Part shown: one piece after another, positions 21,303 through 33,063 of the stretch
Layout: every line of letters starts with the position of its first letter
How positions within the stretch are numbered: the first letter of the stretch is position 1
Assembly (NCBI GenBank): GCA_029706075.1
Contig: JAINUG010000055.1
Span: 1,798,001-1,862,000, forward strand
Reading direction: 5' to 3'
DNA from: Aldrovandia affinis
Taxonomy: Eukaryota; Chordata; Actinopteri; Notacanthiformes; Halosauridae
DNA: 64,000 nt
Notes under the pieces: generated by a model
Database searches by the model: none
What the model was told of the DNA's origin: nothing
What the model saw: only the letters and a program-made list of their open reading frames with translations
Position numbers and translations under genes: made by a program

Positions 21303-21739
21303 GTCTTGTTGCATGATAAAGTGCCGTCCAATGAGTTTGGAGGCATTTGGTTTTATCTGAGCAGATAAAATATTTCTGTAGACTTCAGAATTCATTGTTC
21401 TACTTCTGTCTGCAGTCACATCATTGATGAAGACAAGTTCCACTGGCAGCCATACAGGCCCAAGCCATAACACCCCCTCCACCATGTTTCACGGATGAGG
21501 TGGTATGCTTTGGATCATGGGCATTTCCTTTTTTTCTCCACACTTTCCTCATTCCATCACTCTGGTACATGTTAATCTTTGTCTCATCTGTCCACAAGAC
21601 TTTGTTCCAGACTGTAATCTCGCCTTTCTGTTCTTCAGGCTTATCAGTGGTTTGCATCTTGTAGTGTGCCCTCTGTAGTCCTGCTGGTGTAGTCTTCTAC
21701 GTATGGTAGACTTTGACACATCTACACCTGCATCCAGGA
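21303..21739 (-). pseudogene. Tc1 transposase, central piece
   Basis: The minus strand reads GVDVSKSTIRRRLHQQDYRG (second HTH), then KVLWTDETKINMY (first catalytic Asp), PKHTTSSVKHGGGGVMAWAC and finally RHFIMQQDN (second Asp). A frame change separates the middle blocks at about 21440-21480. It continues into the piece at 12829 across the Harbinger insertion. Confidence 0.85.
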
Positions 21740-21744
21740 GAATG

Positions 21745-22168
21745 AGAGAGAGAGACTGAGACGGAGTTTCTTCCCTCAGGCCATCAGGACTGTGAACTCT
21801 GACCTCACCAGGGCCCCCACCAAGACACACACACTGCCCCTCTTATGCACACCCACACACACACACACTTAATGACTACACATAATTTATAGTAGGTTTC
21901 CCCTCCATTTCCAAGTGCTCTTACTGTATATATTGTGTTGTTTTTTATATAAGAGCTCTTGCTGTAATTATTGTAATAATTATATATATTGTGTTGCTGT
22001 AATTATTGTAATTATTGTAATAATTCAATTCTATTGTCTTTTACTGTAAATACTGTGTACTGTTGCCCTTTTGCACTTTTTCGTTGAGCATTGCCACTTT
22101 TCATTTCACTGCACACCCCGTGTGTGTATGTGACAAATAAAAATCTTGAATCTTGAATCTTGAATCTT
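21745..22168 (+). mobile_element. 5'-truncated LINE 3' end inserted in the Tc1 transposase
   Basis: GAATG is duplicated on both sides (21740-21744, 22169-22173). The insert ends TGACAAATAAAAATCTTGAA followed by repeats of TCTTGAA, a LINE short-repeat tail. No coding region remains. A CA-rich run lies at 21813-21869. Confidence 0.75.
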
Positions 22169-22173
22169 GAATG

Positions 22174-22440
22174 TTTTTGATCTGTTGTGCCGTTGTCAGG
22201 GGGATTTTCTTCACCATAGAAAATATTCTCCGGTCATCCACTACAGTGGTCTTCCTCGGTCTACTGGGTCTTTTGACATAATTGAGTTAACCAGTTGTTT
22301 TTTTTCTTGTTAATGATGAACCAAACTGTTGACTTGGGCATGCCCAGGGTTTTTGAAATGTTCCTGATTGATTGATTTTCATTTCTGAGCCTTATGACGG
22401 CCAGCTTAATTTGCATCGACACTACTGTCTTCCTCAGTTG
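22174..22440 (-). pseudogene. Tc1 transposase, N-terminal piece
   Basis: The minus strand encodes IKLAVIRLRNENQSIRNISK and TLGMPKSTVWFIIN, the first paired-like helix-turn-helix of Tc1 transposases, then MVKKIPLTTAQQIKN. With the GAATG insertion removed, it joins LLDAGVDVSK in the central piece. Stops interrupt the region between the two motifs. Confidence 0.78.
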
Positions 22441-22742
22441 TCACACCCCAACAACAATCTCCAAAGGCAATTGCAAAGTCTAGAATCAAGACTAGACATC
22501 AACAGCTCTCTTCTGCATTCACTAACGACACAAATGAATACACCTGTCTAACAAAACACATCTGTGAAGCCAATTCATCAAATATTTGTGGTACCTTAAA
22601 ATGGGGGGACCATGTACAAAAGGTGCTGTCATTTCTAAACGGTTCATCTGATATATCCTTTCAAACTCAGTGCTAGAGTACAGAACCAAAATAACAAAAA
22701 ATGTGTCACTGTCCAATGAATTATGTTGCTCACTGTATATGC

Positions 22743-22850
22743 ACAGGGGGTAGACAAAATAATGGAAACACCAAACAATATATGAATATTTATTAACTTG
22801 ATGTGGCATGACGGAGGAAAAGACAACATCAGTGAAAAAAGAAGGTCATT
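22743..22850. repeat. End fragment of a second Tc1-like family
   Basis: CAGGGGGTAGACAAAATAAT followed by GGAAACACC is the terminal sequence of a common Tc1-like family in fish. Only one end is present, directly next to the end of the larger Tc1. Confidence 0.55.
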
Positions 22851-22855
22851 CTTCA

Positions 22856-23205
22856 AAAAAAGCATTTAGCAGAGGCTCATATCCAGAGCGACTTACAAGA
22901 TGTGCATTAATACATGGTAAGATCAATCATACTCCATGCAAGAGATCAGTGTAATGATACAGTAACAGACATCATTTTTGGGAGCTGCATACCGTACCTG
23001 TAACACAGGAAAGGAAAAGTTAGTAGATTCTTTATGTCTTCAACATAGATACACATTACAAAATGCAGTATTAAACATGTACGTGTAACAGAGTTGGTTC
23101 TGCCTGCAGCGAGCTTCGAACCGAGGATCCCGACGCAACAAGAGAGACAATTAGCCCGCTGAGCTAAAGACTCAAGTCCCCAACTCTGGTAACCTGAGCT
23201 CTGCT
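22856..23205 (-). repeat. tRNA-derived SINE, possibly two fragments
   Basis: The 3' tail (GCATTTAGCAGAGGCTCATA, inverse of the L2-like tail) lies at 22862. A tRNA-like head lies at 23095-23185 on the minus strand with TAGCTCAGCGGGCTAA (A box) and GGTTCGAAGCTC (B box). The unrelated middle may be part of one long SINE or a later insertion. Confidence 0.65.
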
Positions 23206-24222
23206 ATATAAGCAGTGGTGATGACAATTAGTAAAATGTACAGAGTCAGTGGTTGTTAATAAAGGAGGAGATGAAAGGAACAGTGAAAGGAAGGATTTCC
23301 TCTGAGATGGACTGAAAGAAGGGGGAAGAATAGAGTCGAGAGGACAGGTAGTGGGACGAGGGGATTTAATGAGTTGTAGGGTGTAAGTATCAGAAAGGGG
23401 TGAGAAGGAAGGTGGGGAGGCAGGTGGGGTATTGGGTGGGGAGATTCAGGGTTCAGATGTGTCAGATGTGGTGAGAGAGGAAGGGGGGGGTGAGAAGGTG
23501 GTTGAAAACAGCTTAGAAGCAGCAGATTGAATCTTAGTGTGGGAAAGAGATTTAGCCAAGGGCAGCATAGCACAGAAGGTCTATTGGGGCTTTAGATTTC
23601 CTCTTTTCGGAGTCTGGCTCAAATGCAGTCAGTAAGCCAGGGACTGCGCAGGGACAGGCGGGCAGGTTGGGTTGAGATGAGGCAGAGCGAATCAAAGGAA
23701 GAGGAGAGAGAGGAGAGTGGAGCGGAGGACTTCTCGACAGACAGCAGAGTGAGGGTGGGGACGAGAGGACAGGGCAGCGAAGGTTCTGGATGTTACAGCA
23801 ATAAAAAACCGAGAAGAAAAGGAAATGAGCTGTCGCACATTTAATTTAAAAATAAGCTCACACATTTAATCACAAATAGCTAAACTTTAGTTTGCCATCA
23901 TCTCCTGTAAAGCAACACAATAAAGCAGTGCTTTAAGGATATCATAATGTTGAGTCACATCTACATGTAAGAGCATACATACATATAACTGAAAAACGTA
24001 TACATAGGCCTACACATTTGAAACATTTATACAAACATGTGAAACACTTGCACATGTATCTAAACTTTTTATATATTTGTAATCATATGCAACAGATTCA
24101 GTTATGAATTTAGTATATATGTATGCGTGAGTGTTTCTCATATGTATCTGTAAGTGTTTCAGACAAGTATGTGTAAATGTTTTGTATATGAGCGTGCATA
24201 GATTTATAGAGTATGTATGTAT
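23206..24222. other. Purine-rich stretch without a recognised gene
   Basis: The plus strand is G/A-rich from about 23260 to 23830, which opens frames on both strands. No protein family motif was seen in them. 23840-24222 is AT-rich and featureless apart from repeated CATATGTAT-like words. Confidence 0.4.
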
Positions 24223-24776
24223 TGTGGCAGCCCGATGGGCTGCACTAGGAAATGGCTGCCTGGCCTACAACACATGGCAGCCATTTTCACCATTTCCCAG
24301 CCTGCCACCGCAACACCTGAATGAAGTCAGGCATGGGGAGCTAACGACCAGCTGAAGGCCATTGCAAGGCCTATTTAAAGAGCTCGCTCCCAGCACCTGG
24401 GGAGAGGAGTCGGAACGTGCGTGGGAAGGAGTGGTGTGAAGAGAGAGAGTTTTGAGAGTTTTTTTTTGAGAGAGAGAGAGTTTTGAGAGAGAGTTTTGAA
24501 AAGTGTGTTTGTTTTTGTGTTTGAAATTGGATTACGGACTGGATTACGGAACTTGGACCTGGATTGCTGCTTTGGATTTGGAACGGACTTTGACAAAGCG
24601 AGACAAGGATTGTGGACTTTATGTTTTTGTGTTCCCTGAAGACCCCACCCTTTGTTTTGTGTTTGTTCGTTTAATAAAGCATAATTTGCTTATATTACTG
24701 CCTCCTCCGTGTTCTTGCACTTACCTACGCCCTCTGCAAGGTCCGTGAGTGTCGCCCAACCCCTGGGGACACCACA
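24223..24776 (+). mobile_element. Solo LTR
   Basis: It begins TGTGGCAGCCCGATGGGC and ends GGGGACACCACA, with GTAT on both sides (24219-24222, 24777-24780). Inside are a TATTTAAAG box (24371), a GA-rich leader and AATAAAG (24672), the expected order of U3, R and U5. No internal region is attached, so it is the product of recombination between two LTRs. Confidence 0.82.
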
Positions 24777-25384
24777 GTATGTATGTATGTGTGAGCATTT
24801 CACTTGTAGTTATACGAGTTACATTTGGTTAATGTCCTACACGGCCCCTCATAATCTGACAATACTTTTGCGTGAATTTGTTTTTTTAAATGACACAAAA
24901 TATATTTATCTTTTTGGGGGGTTGGTGATTTCTGTTATATGTAATAATGACTAATAATAATAATTTTTAAAATGGAATTCCTCGGTATAGTATTTAATTC
25001 ATTTACCCGTCCTACCGTCAATGTTAATGACTCAATACTGTAGCGGTGGACGCCACAGAACAGTCATGACACTACTTCTTTATTAAAATAAAGCATGTAG
25101 TACATTGCTTAAGCACAGAATCACACAGGGCACACTCGCAACCCATTCACCCACAATTATGGTTGGTCGGCACATATACACATTCACACATCATTCGCAA
25201 CAGGGGAAAAGGGGCTTTCATTCCAGACATACTGTATGTGGTTCTTTACCTTAGAACCTTTACACATTTATTAACATAGCTAGCTAATAATCTTACGTTT
25301 AGCTGGCCGCAAGGGCCTCTGGGACATGTTGCAGTTTTCCCAGGTTACTGTTAGCCACCTAGCATGCTATACCCGAAGTACAAT

Positions 25385-25510
25385 CAAAGTCAAAGTCAAA
25401 GTTAAAGTGTTTTATTTATCACGTGCACAGTATAACACAAGGTCATTCTGAACAATGAAATTCTTAGGACATGGCAAGCATCAACTACGTAGTAGACAAA
25501 CAGTGGAGGT
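25385..25510 (-). repeat. LINE 3' end with TCAAAG tail
   Basis: AAAGTCAAAGTCAAAGTTAA followed by GTGTTTTATTTATCACGTGC reads on the minus strand as a LINE/SINE 3' end with a (CTTTGA)n tail. It contains no coding sequence. Confidence 0.55.
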
Positions 25511-25920
25511 CAGCTAGCATTTCCGTAGCTAGGCTAGCTGACCCCTGTTACAATACTTTTAGCAGAAAACTATTGGAACAAATCCATTGTATCACGACAC
25601 CTGTGTCAGTTGTGGAACAATAATACTTTAAAAAAACATTGGATATGTTATTTACAGCCAATTTATGCGTTAAACTCCATGTTTCTTTCCACGTCACATA
25701 ATTTATTAAATATTTCCCGATGTCATTCAGTAGCCTATCTTGCTTTGATGGTGGTGGTGCTAGATGTGTTGCCTGTATACTCGCTTGGTCAAACAGTCAC
25801 AAGTTTTAAGTTAACTACATCCAAGATTTACGCTACCTCATAGAAACAGATGAGTGCAAAATTGGTGTAGGCTATATCAGGATTACTTAGCTGTATTGGC
25901 TAAATTCCTTACTTCATATT

Positions 25921-25925
<5 letters not shown>

Positions 25926-25980
<55 letters not shown>
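25926..25980. repeat. (CA)n microsatellite
   Basis: A clean dinucleotide run, directly followed by the Tc1-like fragment at 25981. Confidence 0.95.
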
Positions 25981-25983
<3 letters not shown>

Positions 25984-26150
25984 AACTGCCAAAATAAAGG
26001 AAACACCAACATAAAGTGTCCTAATTGGGCGTTGGGCCACCAGAAGCATCCAGAACAGCTTCAATGCATCTTGGCTTAGATTCTGGAACTCTATTGGAGG
26101 GATGCAAAATCATTATTCCACGAAAAATGCAGGCAGAGTCTCTGGGGGCC
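25981..26150 (+). repeat. Tc1-like transposon fragment
   Basis: GGTAACTGCCAAAATAAAGG and AAACACCAACATAAAGTGTC form the end of a common fish Tc1-related repeat. TTGGGCCACCAGAAGCATCC and the following segment are its interior. It stops without a second end. Confidence 0.65.
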
Positions 26151-27410
26151 CGTAATGTTGGTACAGCTCATGAATAAAGATTATGAACGTGTGCTGGTTT
26201 GTGACTTGTGCTCATAACTGCATCATTATTACCCTGTGGAGCATCTTAATACCAAAGATGGTATACAGTGGAAACTATCTCCTCTCCAGCCCCTGAATCA
26301 GAACTGAACTGTGCTGGTACCTCATCTTCCTGAATTTATGAAAATTGCATGCATTTATTTATCAATATCACAGAATGGGGTTATCATTGACTCATTCTAC
26401 ATTACCATATAACTGACTGATTTGAACCAATCGTTGAGATTTGTTGTGAAGAACAAAACCTTTTGATTGTTCAAACAAGTTGACAGGTCATTATAGCTCC
26501 ACCCACTTTTGGTGTCATTCTCCCACCGAGCACTCTCACTTTGCTCTAACAGCCATTGCCTCTAAGCCATTACAACAGTGCCCTCTAGTGCTAAAACTTG
26601 ACTGAAATGTTATTCGTTTTTATCTGTTCAGAAATGACCAGGCTTTGCCTGCATCTTCAGAGCAGCAATGGTAATTCTTTAAAAAATAAAAAATAAAGAT
26701 TATGTTGGGCCACTGCATCATGCTTCTCAATCCTGCCTCTTCCTGAAACATCCTTGATTTACTGAACCAAAATGAATGGACATATTAACGTTTAATCACA
26801 ACATTTTATCTGATAATTGAATGAGTTTATGAGCTGTCCTAGGTATCAGTATGGTCAATTTATTTTATGTTACTGCCATGTTTGGCTGTAATGTGTAAGT
26901 CTGTGCAAATCTTGTTCTCCTGCAAGGATTAAACTGAATAAAGAATGGGGTGAAAAGGATTCCTCTGAATGCCTAGTTTATGAATCATTGGAGTTTCAGA
27001 CTGTCACACGCCACATGACAATCCCTGGATGGGAACAGAGCAGTCTGGAGACGGAGTGGAGTTTGCCGGATTTTAATTTTTTTCCTGTCTCTCCCCCCAG
27101 ACATGGGAGAGAGACAGTGGGAGAGCAGGTTAACATAAAACAAACACAAACACAAACACAAACTACAAAATCTTCACCCTACTTGCCGCGAAGCTTTTGG
27201 ACAAAAACAATGAACTCAAATAACAAACTAAAATAATCAACACTTACGGGACAGGGTAGAACTCGACATCTTCACATTACACCACGCCTCTTCGTCCGGA
27301 GTTCCCCTGGAACCTCCCCAGGCACACACATATCCAGTGACCTTTCAAGTGCTTCCCAAACCCATGCACACAGAGACACTCAAACTTTCCAGTCCAAGTT
27401 CTCTTTTACC
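26151..27410. other. No gene found
   Basis: AT-rich sequence to about 26990, then GC-rich sequence leading into the tandem repeat. A small ACAAAC run lies at 27138-27162. No splice-bounded coding segment was recognised. Confidence 0.35.
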
Positions 27411-27700
27411 CCAAACATACCGAGACCCTCGCTACTCCTCCCAGTGAGAGTTCTCTGGCAACCAGCCCCGAGACACTCTCCACTCTTTTAGTGAGAGTTC
27501 TCGGGCCGTTGTACAGATACACTCTCCACTGCCCGAGTGCGAGTTCTCCCCAAACACACCGAGACCCTCGCCACTCCTCACAGTGAGAGTTATCTGGCAA
27601 CCAGCCCCGAGACACTCTCCACTCTTTCAGTGAGAGTTCCTGGGCCGTTGTCCAGAGACACTCTCCACTGCCCGAGTGCAAGTTCTCTTCCAATCACACC
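27411..27700. repeat. Tandem repeat of about 139 bp, two copies plus a partial third
   Basis: CCAAACATACCGAGACCCTC at 27411 recurs at 27550 with few changes and in part at 27690. Within each unit GTGAGAGTT recurs about every 50-60 bases. The open frames here (27406-27693 minus, 27537-27962 plus) follow from the repeat and carry no known domain. Confidence 0.75.
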
Positions 27701-28312
27701 GAGGGCGAGAGGCGGACCCTCTTTCAGGGCACCCTCTCGCTCTCTTTCCCACTCACACAGGAAGCACTCTACTCAGTCACTTTCGACAAACGCACACAAA
27801 ACTCAACAAACATCAAACATCAAAAACTCCACAATACAACACGATACCATACGCGTGCACGCGCACACTCACAACAATGACAACACAAGACTAACTCTCC
27901 ATGATACACACATCAAGACAAGACTAACTGATTCCCCACTCGCCCCACCTGCTCTTCTATAGGCTTACTTTCTGCCTGGCTTAGGTGGGACTCGTGAGGC
28001 AATCACCCAATCACCAAACAATTCCCATTCTCACACACAAACCCAATCAGTCAATTGACTTCCATATAAATTAACTGATCGACACCAATTAAATAATAAT
28101 TAAATCAATTATGGCCTTTGGAGCAACCTTCCGGGCGACAGTTCACTCTCACACCCTGTCAGAGTGCCAAACCTGCCCCCGGAAAGTTTCCCTGCTCCAA
28201 AGGCCTCCACCACATGTAGAACAAAGGCAACCATGCCACTCTCATGTGGCCGAGACCGACGCCCTCCACACAGACCACAGCTTCAAAATAAAGGAGGGTG
28301 GTGGAGGAGTCC

Positions 28313-29045
28313 AGTGGTGGGCCGTCAGGGCCTGCAAGGCCTTCTCTGCTGGCCTAAAAAATATCTGAATCACAGACTGATGCTAATTATATTTTTCCAT
28401 GAATACTTATTAAATAATTCCAAATGGTCTGTCGCTTCCTTTCATAGCTTTTCTGGTTGCGCTGCTTCCAGACGTGTATTTTCATATTAAAGCATTTAAC
28501 CAATCACATTTCAGCCATCATTTGTTGCCAGGGTCAAAGAAATCTGCCTGGAGGCTTTCACAATCAGTTCTGCAGGCCCTGTAGCATAAAATAAGTGTTG
28601 ATCAAACTGTTGCTTCAACCAATCAGATTTTGAGTTGGGGACACGAAGGCCTTCTAGAAGGCCTAGGTAACGTCAGCGTATTCACACCCTTTGATTGGAT
28701 AGTCAGAGAGTGTCTGACTATGATGTAATGTGATTGGTTAAATGCTTAATATGAAAATACACGTCTGGAAGCAAGCGCAATCAGGGGAAAAGCTACGAAA
28801 GGAAGCGGACAGACCATTTGGAATTATTTAATAAGTATTCATGGACAAAATATAATTAACATCAGTCTGTGATTCAGACATTTGAGCAGACATTTTCAGC
28901 CCTAAAGCGAATTAAAACTTATGCCAGAAATACGACAGGGCAGGCTCGACTTTCAGCATTAGCTTCGATGGCGATAGAAAAGGACTTCTTGATGGAACTG
29001 AAACACATGGATAATCTGTACGACAGAGTAATTGAACTCTTTTGA
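28313..29045 (+). mobile_element. hAT element remnant with long inverted repeat
   Basis: It begins CAGTGGTGGGCCGTCAGGGC, a hAT-type end. Arms 28364-28509 and 28727-28878 are inverted copies of about 146-152 bp. A transposase C-terminus follows at 28879-29040: FSALKRIKTYARNTTGQARL then LASMAIEKDFLMEL, the hAT dimerisation region, ending in TGA. The rest of the transposase is gone. Confidence 0.7.
28879..29043 (+). pseudogene. hAT transposase C-terminal dimerisation fragment
   Basis: About 50 residues in one open frame (QTFSALKRIKTYARN ... DNLYDRVIELF stop). This resembles the last part of ZMYM1-like hAT transposases. It adjoins the right arm of the inverted repeat, suggesting an internally rearranged element. 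Confidence 0.65.
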
Positions 29046-29260
29046 GGAAAGAAAAGGGGATGGATTTTGTGTACAAATAATAAGGATTTTTGGTGAGTAA
29101 AATGTTGCTATTTTCTAAATAATATTGCAATTTTATGAGGTTATTATTGATGATTTTTTTATGTGTGTCGCAGCTGTAGCACCCCGGGTTTGTTTCTTCA
29201 GTACAGGCATTTATTCTGGATACACGAGTTATCTATCTTCGATGCAACAGCAACGGGTGT

Positions 29261-29756
29261 CTGTTCGGTTTGTTTTTGCACTTTGTTTATTTATCTTTCT
29301 TCAGTCATGTTTCATTCTCGTTCTGTTCCACGTCTGTCATTGTTCCTGTTCGAGTTCCTCTCCTTGTCTTGTCATGCACTTCGGGAAATTCTATGTTTCG
29401 TTTTTTTAGGGAGGAGGAGGAACGCATAAAGGAATCTGCGTGCGAATAAAGCGGAACGTGAGAAGGACGAGAGAGAATGACAGCAATAGTTAGAAGCGTG
29501 AGATAATTAGTGATTAGTAGTGTTAGTAACTTAATCTAAATCCCTAATGTTAGTAGATTAGTTGGTTAGTACTATATACATCTAACTAATATATACAAAG
29601 TGTAATTAGAAATAAGAAGGAAGTAAAACGAGATTAGAAACGAAGACGGAAAACCGAAACATAGAATTTCCCGAAGTGCATGACAGAACGAGAATGAAAC
29701 ATGACTGAAGAAAGATAAATAAACAAAGTGCAAAAACAAACCAAACAGACACTCAA
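29261..29756. repeat. Inverted repeat, arms about 100-140 bp
   Basis: GTTTGTTTTTGCACTTTGTT and following sequence on the left (29261-29402) match the inverse of 29655-29756. The left arm has about 40 extra bases near 29330-29370. The spacer is AT-rich and noncoding. It may be a MITE; the target duplication is unclear. Confidence 0.7.
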
Positions 29757-30583
29757 AACATAACAATAAGATGGCTTTTATAGCCATAAAATAGTTATTG
29801 AGGGGTGGATTGATTCAGACGGAGTACTACTGAAGGCCTAGGTGTGAAATGCACTGGAGGAGTCTCTCCCCCTCTCCATTTGTATGTCTTTGGCTTGCAA
29901 AGACATAAAATGTACCAAAACCAAATGTACCAAAACCAAATTGGTGACACATATTAACCTATTCTGTATACCTAGGATAGGAGGAGAGCATACCAAAAGG
30001 GGGATTTTTTTGGTTTGGCATATATATAGCATGCTGAAAATCCACTCCCCATTTCACAAAGTGTCTAATTAAAAACAATTAACAGCTCTTTATAGTTCAG
30101 GAATTTCAATTATGATTGGAATGAAAAACAGCATACATGGAGCCCCCCAGGACTGAGTTTGGGACCCACTGCCTTATGGAATGGTTGAAGACGTTTACGT
30201 GGTTAAGGCACAATAAGGATAGGGATAATGCAATGCACTGTGTATTGCAAAAAGTACAGCACTGACAAGGTAGAAAGCCAGGAGGCCAAACAAAAGATCA
30301 TGACCACAGGCAATTCATGAAAGCGACTAAAAAGGTTAGTCTGGAGCCCTGCTATGATGTCACAGCAAATCGAAACAAATTTCTGAACATGATGGCCCAA
30401 TAATTTAAAAATTGAGAACTCATTATTTCTATTGTGCTATGGCGCAGTGTGACCAAATCATGTGCTGGTGCCACCAACTGAAAAAGTTGTTTGCACCAGT
30501 GCCACCAGTGGAAAATGTTAGTCTGGAGCCCTGGCATGGTATAAATAAATAAATAAATAAAAAATGTTAATGAGTCTCGTTCA

Positions 30584-30938
30584 TTCATTCATTCATTATC
30601 TAACCCGCTTGTTCCTGGTCAGGGTCGCGGGGGGCTGGAGCCTATCTCAGCATGCATTGGGCGGGAGGCAGGAATACATCCTAGACAGGTTGCCAATCGA
30701 TCGCAGGACACATACACCATTCACTCACACACTCATACCTACAGACAATTTAGACTCTCCAATTAGCCTAACGTGCATGTCTTTGGACTGTCGCAGGAAA
30801 CCGGTGTACCCGGAGGAAACCCACACGGACACATGGAGAACATGCAAACTCCACACAGAAAGGCCCCGGCTGGGATCGAACCCGGAACCTTCTTGCTGTG
30901 CGGCAACAGTGCTAACCACTGCACCACAGTGCCGCCCT
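30584..30938 (-). repeat. DANA/Mermaid-like SINE, full length
   Basis: Read on the minus strand it has the head GGCGGCACTGTGGTGCAGTG, B box GGGTTCGATCCC, then a conserved body containing TTAGGCTAATTGGAGAGTCT, and ends with an ATGA-type short repeat (TTCATTCATTCA on the plus strand). This is a common family in fish genomes. Confidence 0.85.
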
Positions 30939-30944
30939 TTTTCT

Positions 30945-32735
30945 GAGTCTGAGTTGTATTTTGATTCAGTGTAATACTGAATAAAAGTGGTGAACTACTG
31001 TACATAAAATGACTTTGATAGAGAAATTCTGTTTCTGTTCAAAATAGTTTTTGAACCTCTTCTCACGCTGGCACAAGGTGTGGCGCTGTGCCAAAGAGAT
31101 AGGCAGCAAGCTGTGTGTTTCTTAGACTGTTTTTGCAGAGAGCTAGCTAAAACCGCCACAGTCGAGGTCAGAGCAGTGTGCCTTGCCAAAGATACGAAGT
31201 TCTCCCAGAGATGGAAAAATACAGTCTTGTGACGGCTGTGTGGGCGAGGCTAAAGCATTTGTCTAAATTATTGTGTATAAAGAAGTGTTCTCTCCGGAAA
31301 TGATTTGTTCATTTGCCTGGCAGGGAGGCGGTGAACCCCAAATGCATTTGGTTGAATAAACTCTGTTGAAAATTGGTTGTATGTTCTGTTTTCTCATTTG
31401 GTGCAAGTGTTCTCTATTCACTTTGAAGGTCTTCTGAATTTCGTGAACCTAACAACTTCACTTCGGTATAGCAAAGATTTTGTACAAAGCCAAGATTACC
31501 GCTTGCTCGCCTGATCACTGTCGTCGTCATTACTTCTGTGTGTGTGCTGGTGAAGTGTACCCGTCCCGAGCAGGCAGATCTTGTCGTTACTAGATAATCT
31601 TTGCTCAGCAAAGATGACGTAGTGATGCTTGGGACGACTTTGCTGCACGGCGGGAGTTGTAACTCTCTGCTGATCTGAAGCTAAGCGAAGCATGATGTAG
31701 GTGTAGAGATCTCTCACATTATAAAAGAGTTGACTGCTTGTATTTATTAGATTAATGCTATTCATCTCCAGAGGTCATCTATCGATAGCTGCTTTGTGTG
31801 TAGTTTTGTGTAGTCGCTAGCCAAACGTAGCTGTCTCTGTCTAGCTGACTGTTACACAAACCACTTTTTAGTCAGACTACAGTGGTGATAGGCTAATTTA
31901 GGCTAACATTAGCTAACGTAGCATACATTGACAGTGGTGACGCTAGCTACATTTTATTGTACATTTTCAGTGGCCATTCATAAAATCATGACAGTCTACT
32001 ACTCTTGTAGTGAATTAGCTACAAGGGTAGACTGATTACATAAAATATTTCTTAGTGACATTTCTCGTGACGAACCCCCCAAGAGGGGCTAGGTCTCATG
32101 ACCTCGGTAATTCTTGACTCCTGGATACAGCCCTGGTGGCTGATATCTTGTGTTTTCAAGGAGAGCGCATGCTTGTCCGTGCTCACCCAAATACTAAGGA
32201 AACGGTTCCCAAATTAATTCTATAAAATTATGTGGGTGTATGCCTAACTTTATTATAGACAATTTTCCACTGGATTGTACAAACGGGATCTGGCACAATT
32301 TTTTAATTGCAGATCATGTCAGGACGTATACGTCTTGACGTCACTACTACATGCACACTGTTGCTTAATATAGCAGATGTAGTGTTTCCCAACAACCCTT
32401 ATGTACATGTAATTAAGCCCTTCAGCTCCTGGGAAGGGCTTTCATTGACTCATGACTCATGGTATAATCAATCAATCATTCATGGGCTTTAGGGAATGAG
32501 AGGTGTAGGGGTAGTGAAAAGCGACACTTTGGAAAGCACCGTAAAATCATATGTTGTGGGCTGCTACCATTTTTACTGTGCATTTACTTCTTATTCTTCT
32601 TATTCCCAACCCTTCCCTCGCACTACGGATCTACTTTTTTTTCGCAGAGTAATTTGAAAGCCTGGCAGCCCTCTCTCTAGTGCCCATTTAGCCAATATAT
32701 CCACCGCCTCAATGGCCCGACATGAGCCTAGACAA
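30945..32735. other. No gene found; possible LTR-like unit at 31230-31440
   Basis: A segment with TGTGTATAAAGAAG (31272) and GAATAAACTCTGTTG (31352) has the box order of an LTR, but no ends or target duplication were seen. The remainder has no recognised coding or repeat family. Confidence 0.3.
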
Positions 32736-32737
32736 AA

Positions 32738-32994
32738 CAATATCCATCCATTATCTAAGCCGCTTATTCCTGGTCAGGGTCGCGGGGGGCTGGAGCCTAT
32801 CCCAGCATGCGTTCCGGGCGAGAGGCAGGAATACACCCTGGACAGGTCGCCAATCCATCGCAGGGCACACACACCATTCACTCACACACTCATACCTACG
32901 GGCAATTTAGACTCTCCAATTAGCCTAACGTGCATGTCTTTGGACTGTGGGAAGAAACCGGAGTACCCGGAGGAAACCCACGCGGACACGGGGG
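32738..32994 (-). repeat. DANA/Mermaid-like SINE, truncated
   Basis: It matches the body of the copy at 30584-30938 almost base for base from GGTCAGGGTCGCGGGGGGCT to CCCACGCGGACACGGGG. The tRNA-like head is missing. Confidence 0.85.
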
Positions 32995-33063
32995 ACAAAA
33001 CAATACTGACAAGAAAATAAAAAGGCTGGACAGAAAAAAAAGAAGGGGAAATATATATATATA

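Larger units (their letters stand above)
12378..22742 (-). mobile_element. Tc1-like transposon expanded by nested insertions
   Basis: The inverted terminal regions lie at about 12378-12530 and 22590-22742; both contain TATCAGATGAACCGTTTAGA, TTTTGTACAT and a run of C before CATTTT. The short segment ATAATTCATTGGACAG occurs in the inner left end and outer right end, suggesting an IR/DR-type end as in Sleeping Beauty relatives. The transposase is in three pieces on the minus strand. About 8.5 kb of Harbinger, L2 and gypsy sequence and 0.4 kb of LINE tail lie inside it. Confidence 0.85.

Noticed and set aside
26985..28300. Second solo LTR
   Set aside because: GC-rich with tandem repeats and some LTR-like words, but no convincing boundaries.
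31230..31440. LTR
   Set aside because: Box order is suggestive, but no TG...CA ends or target duplication could be placed.
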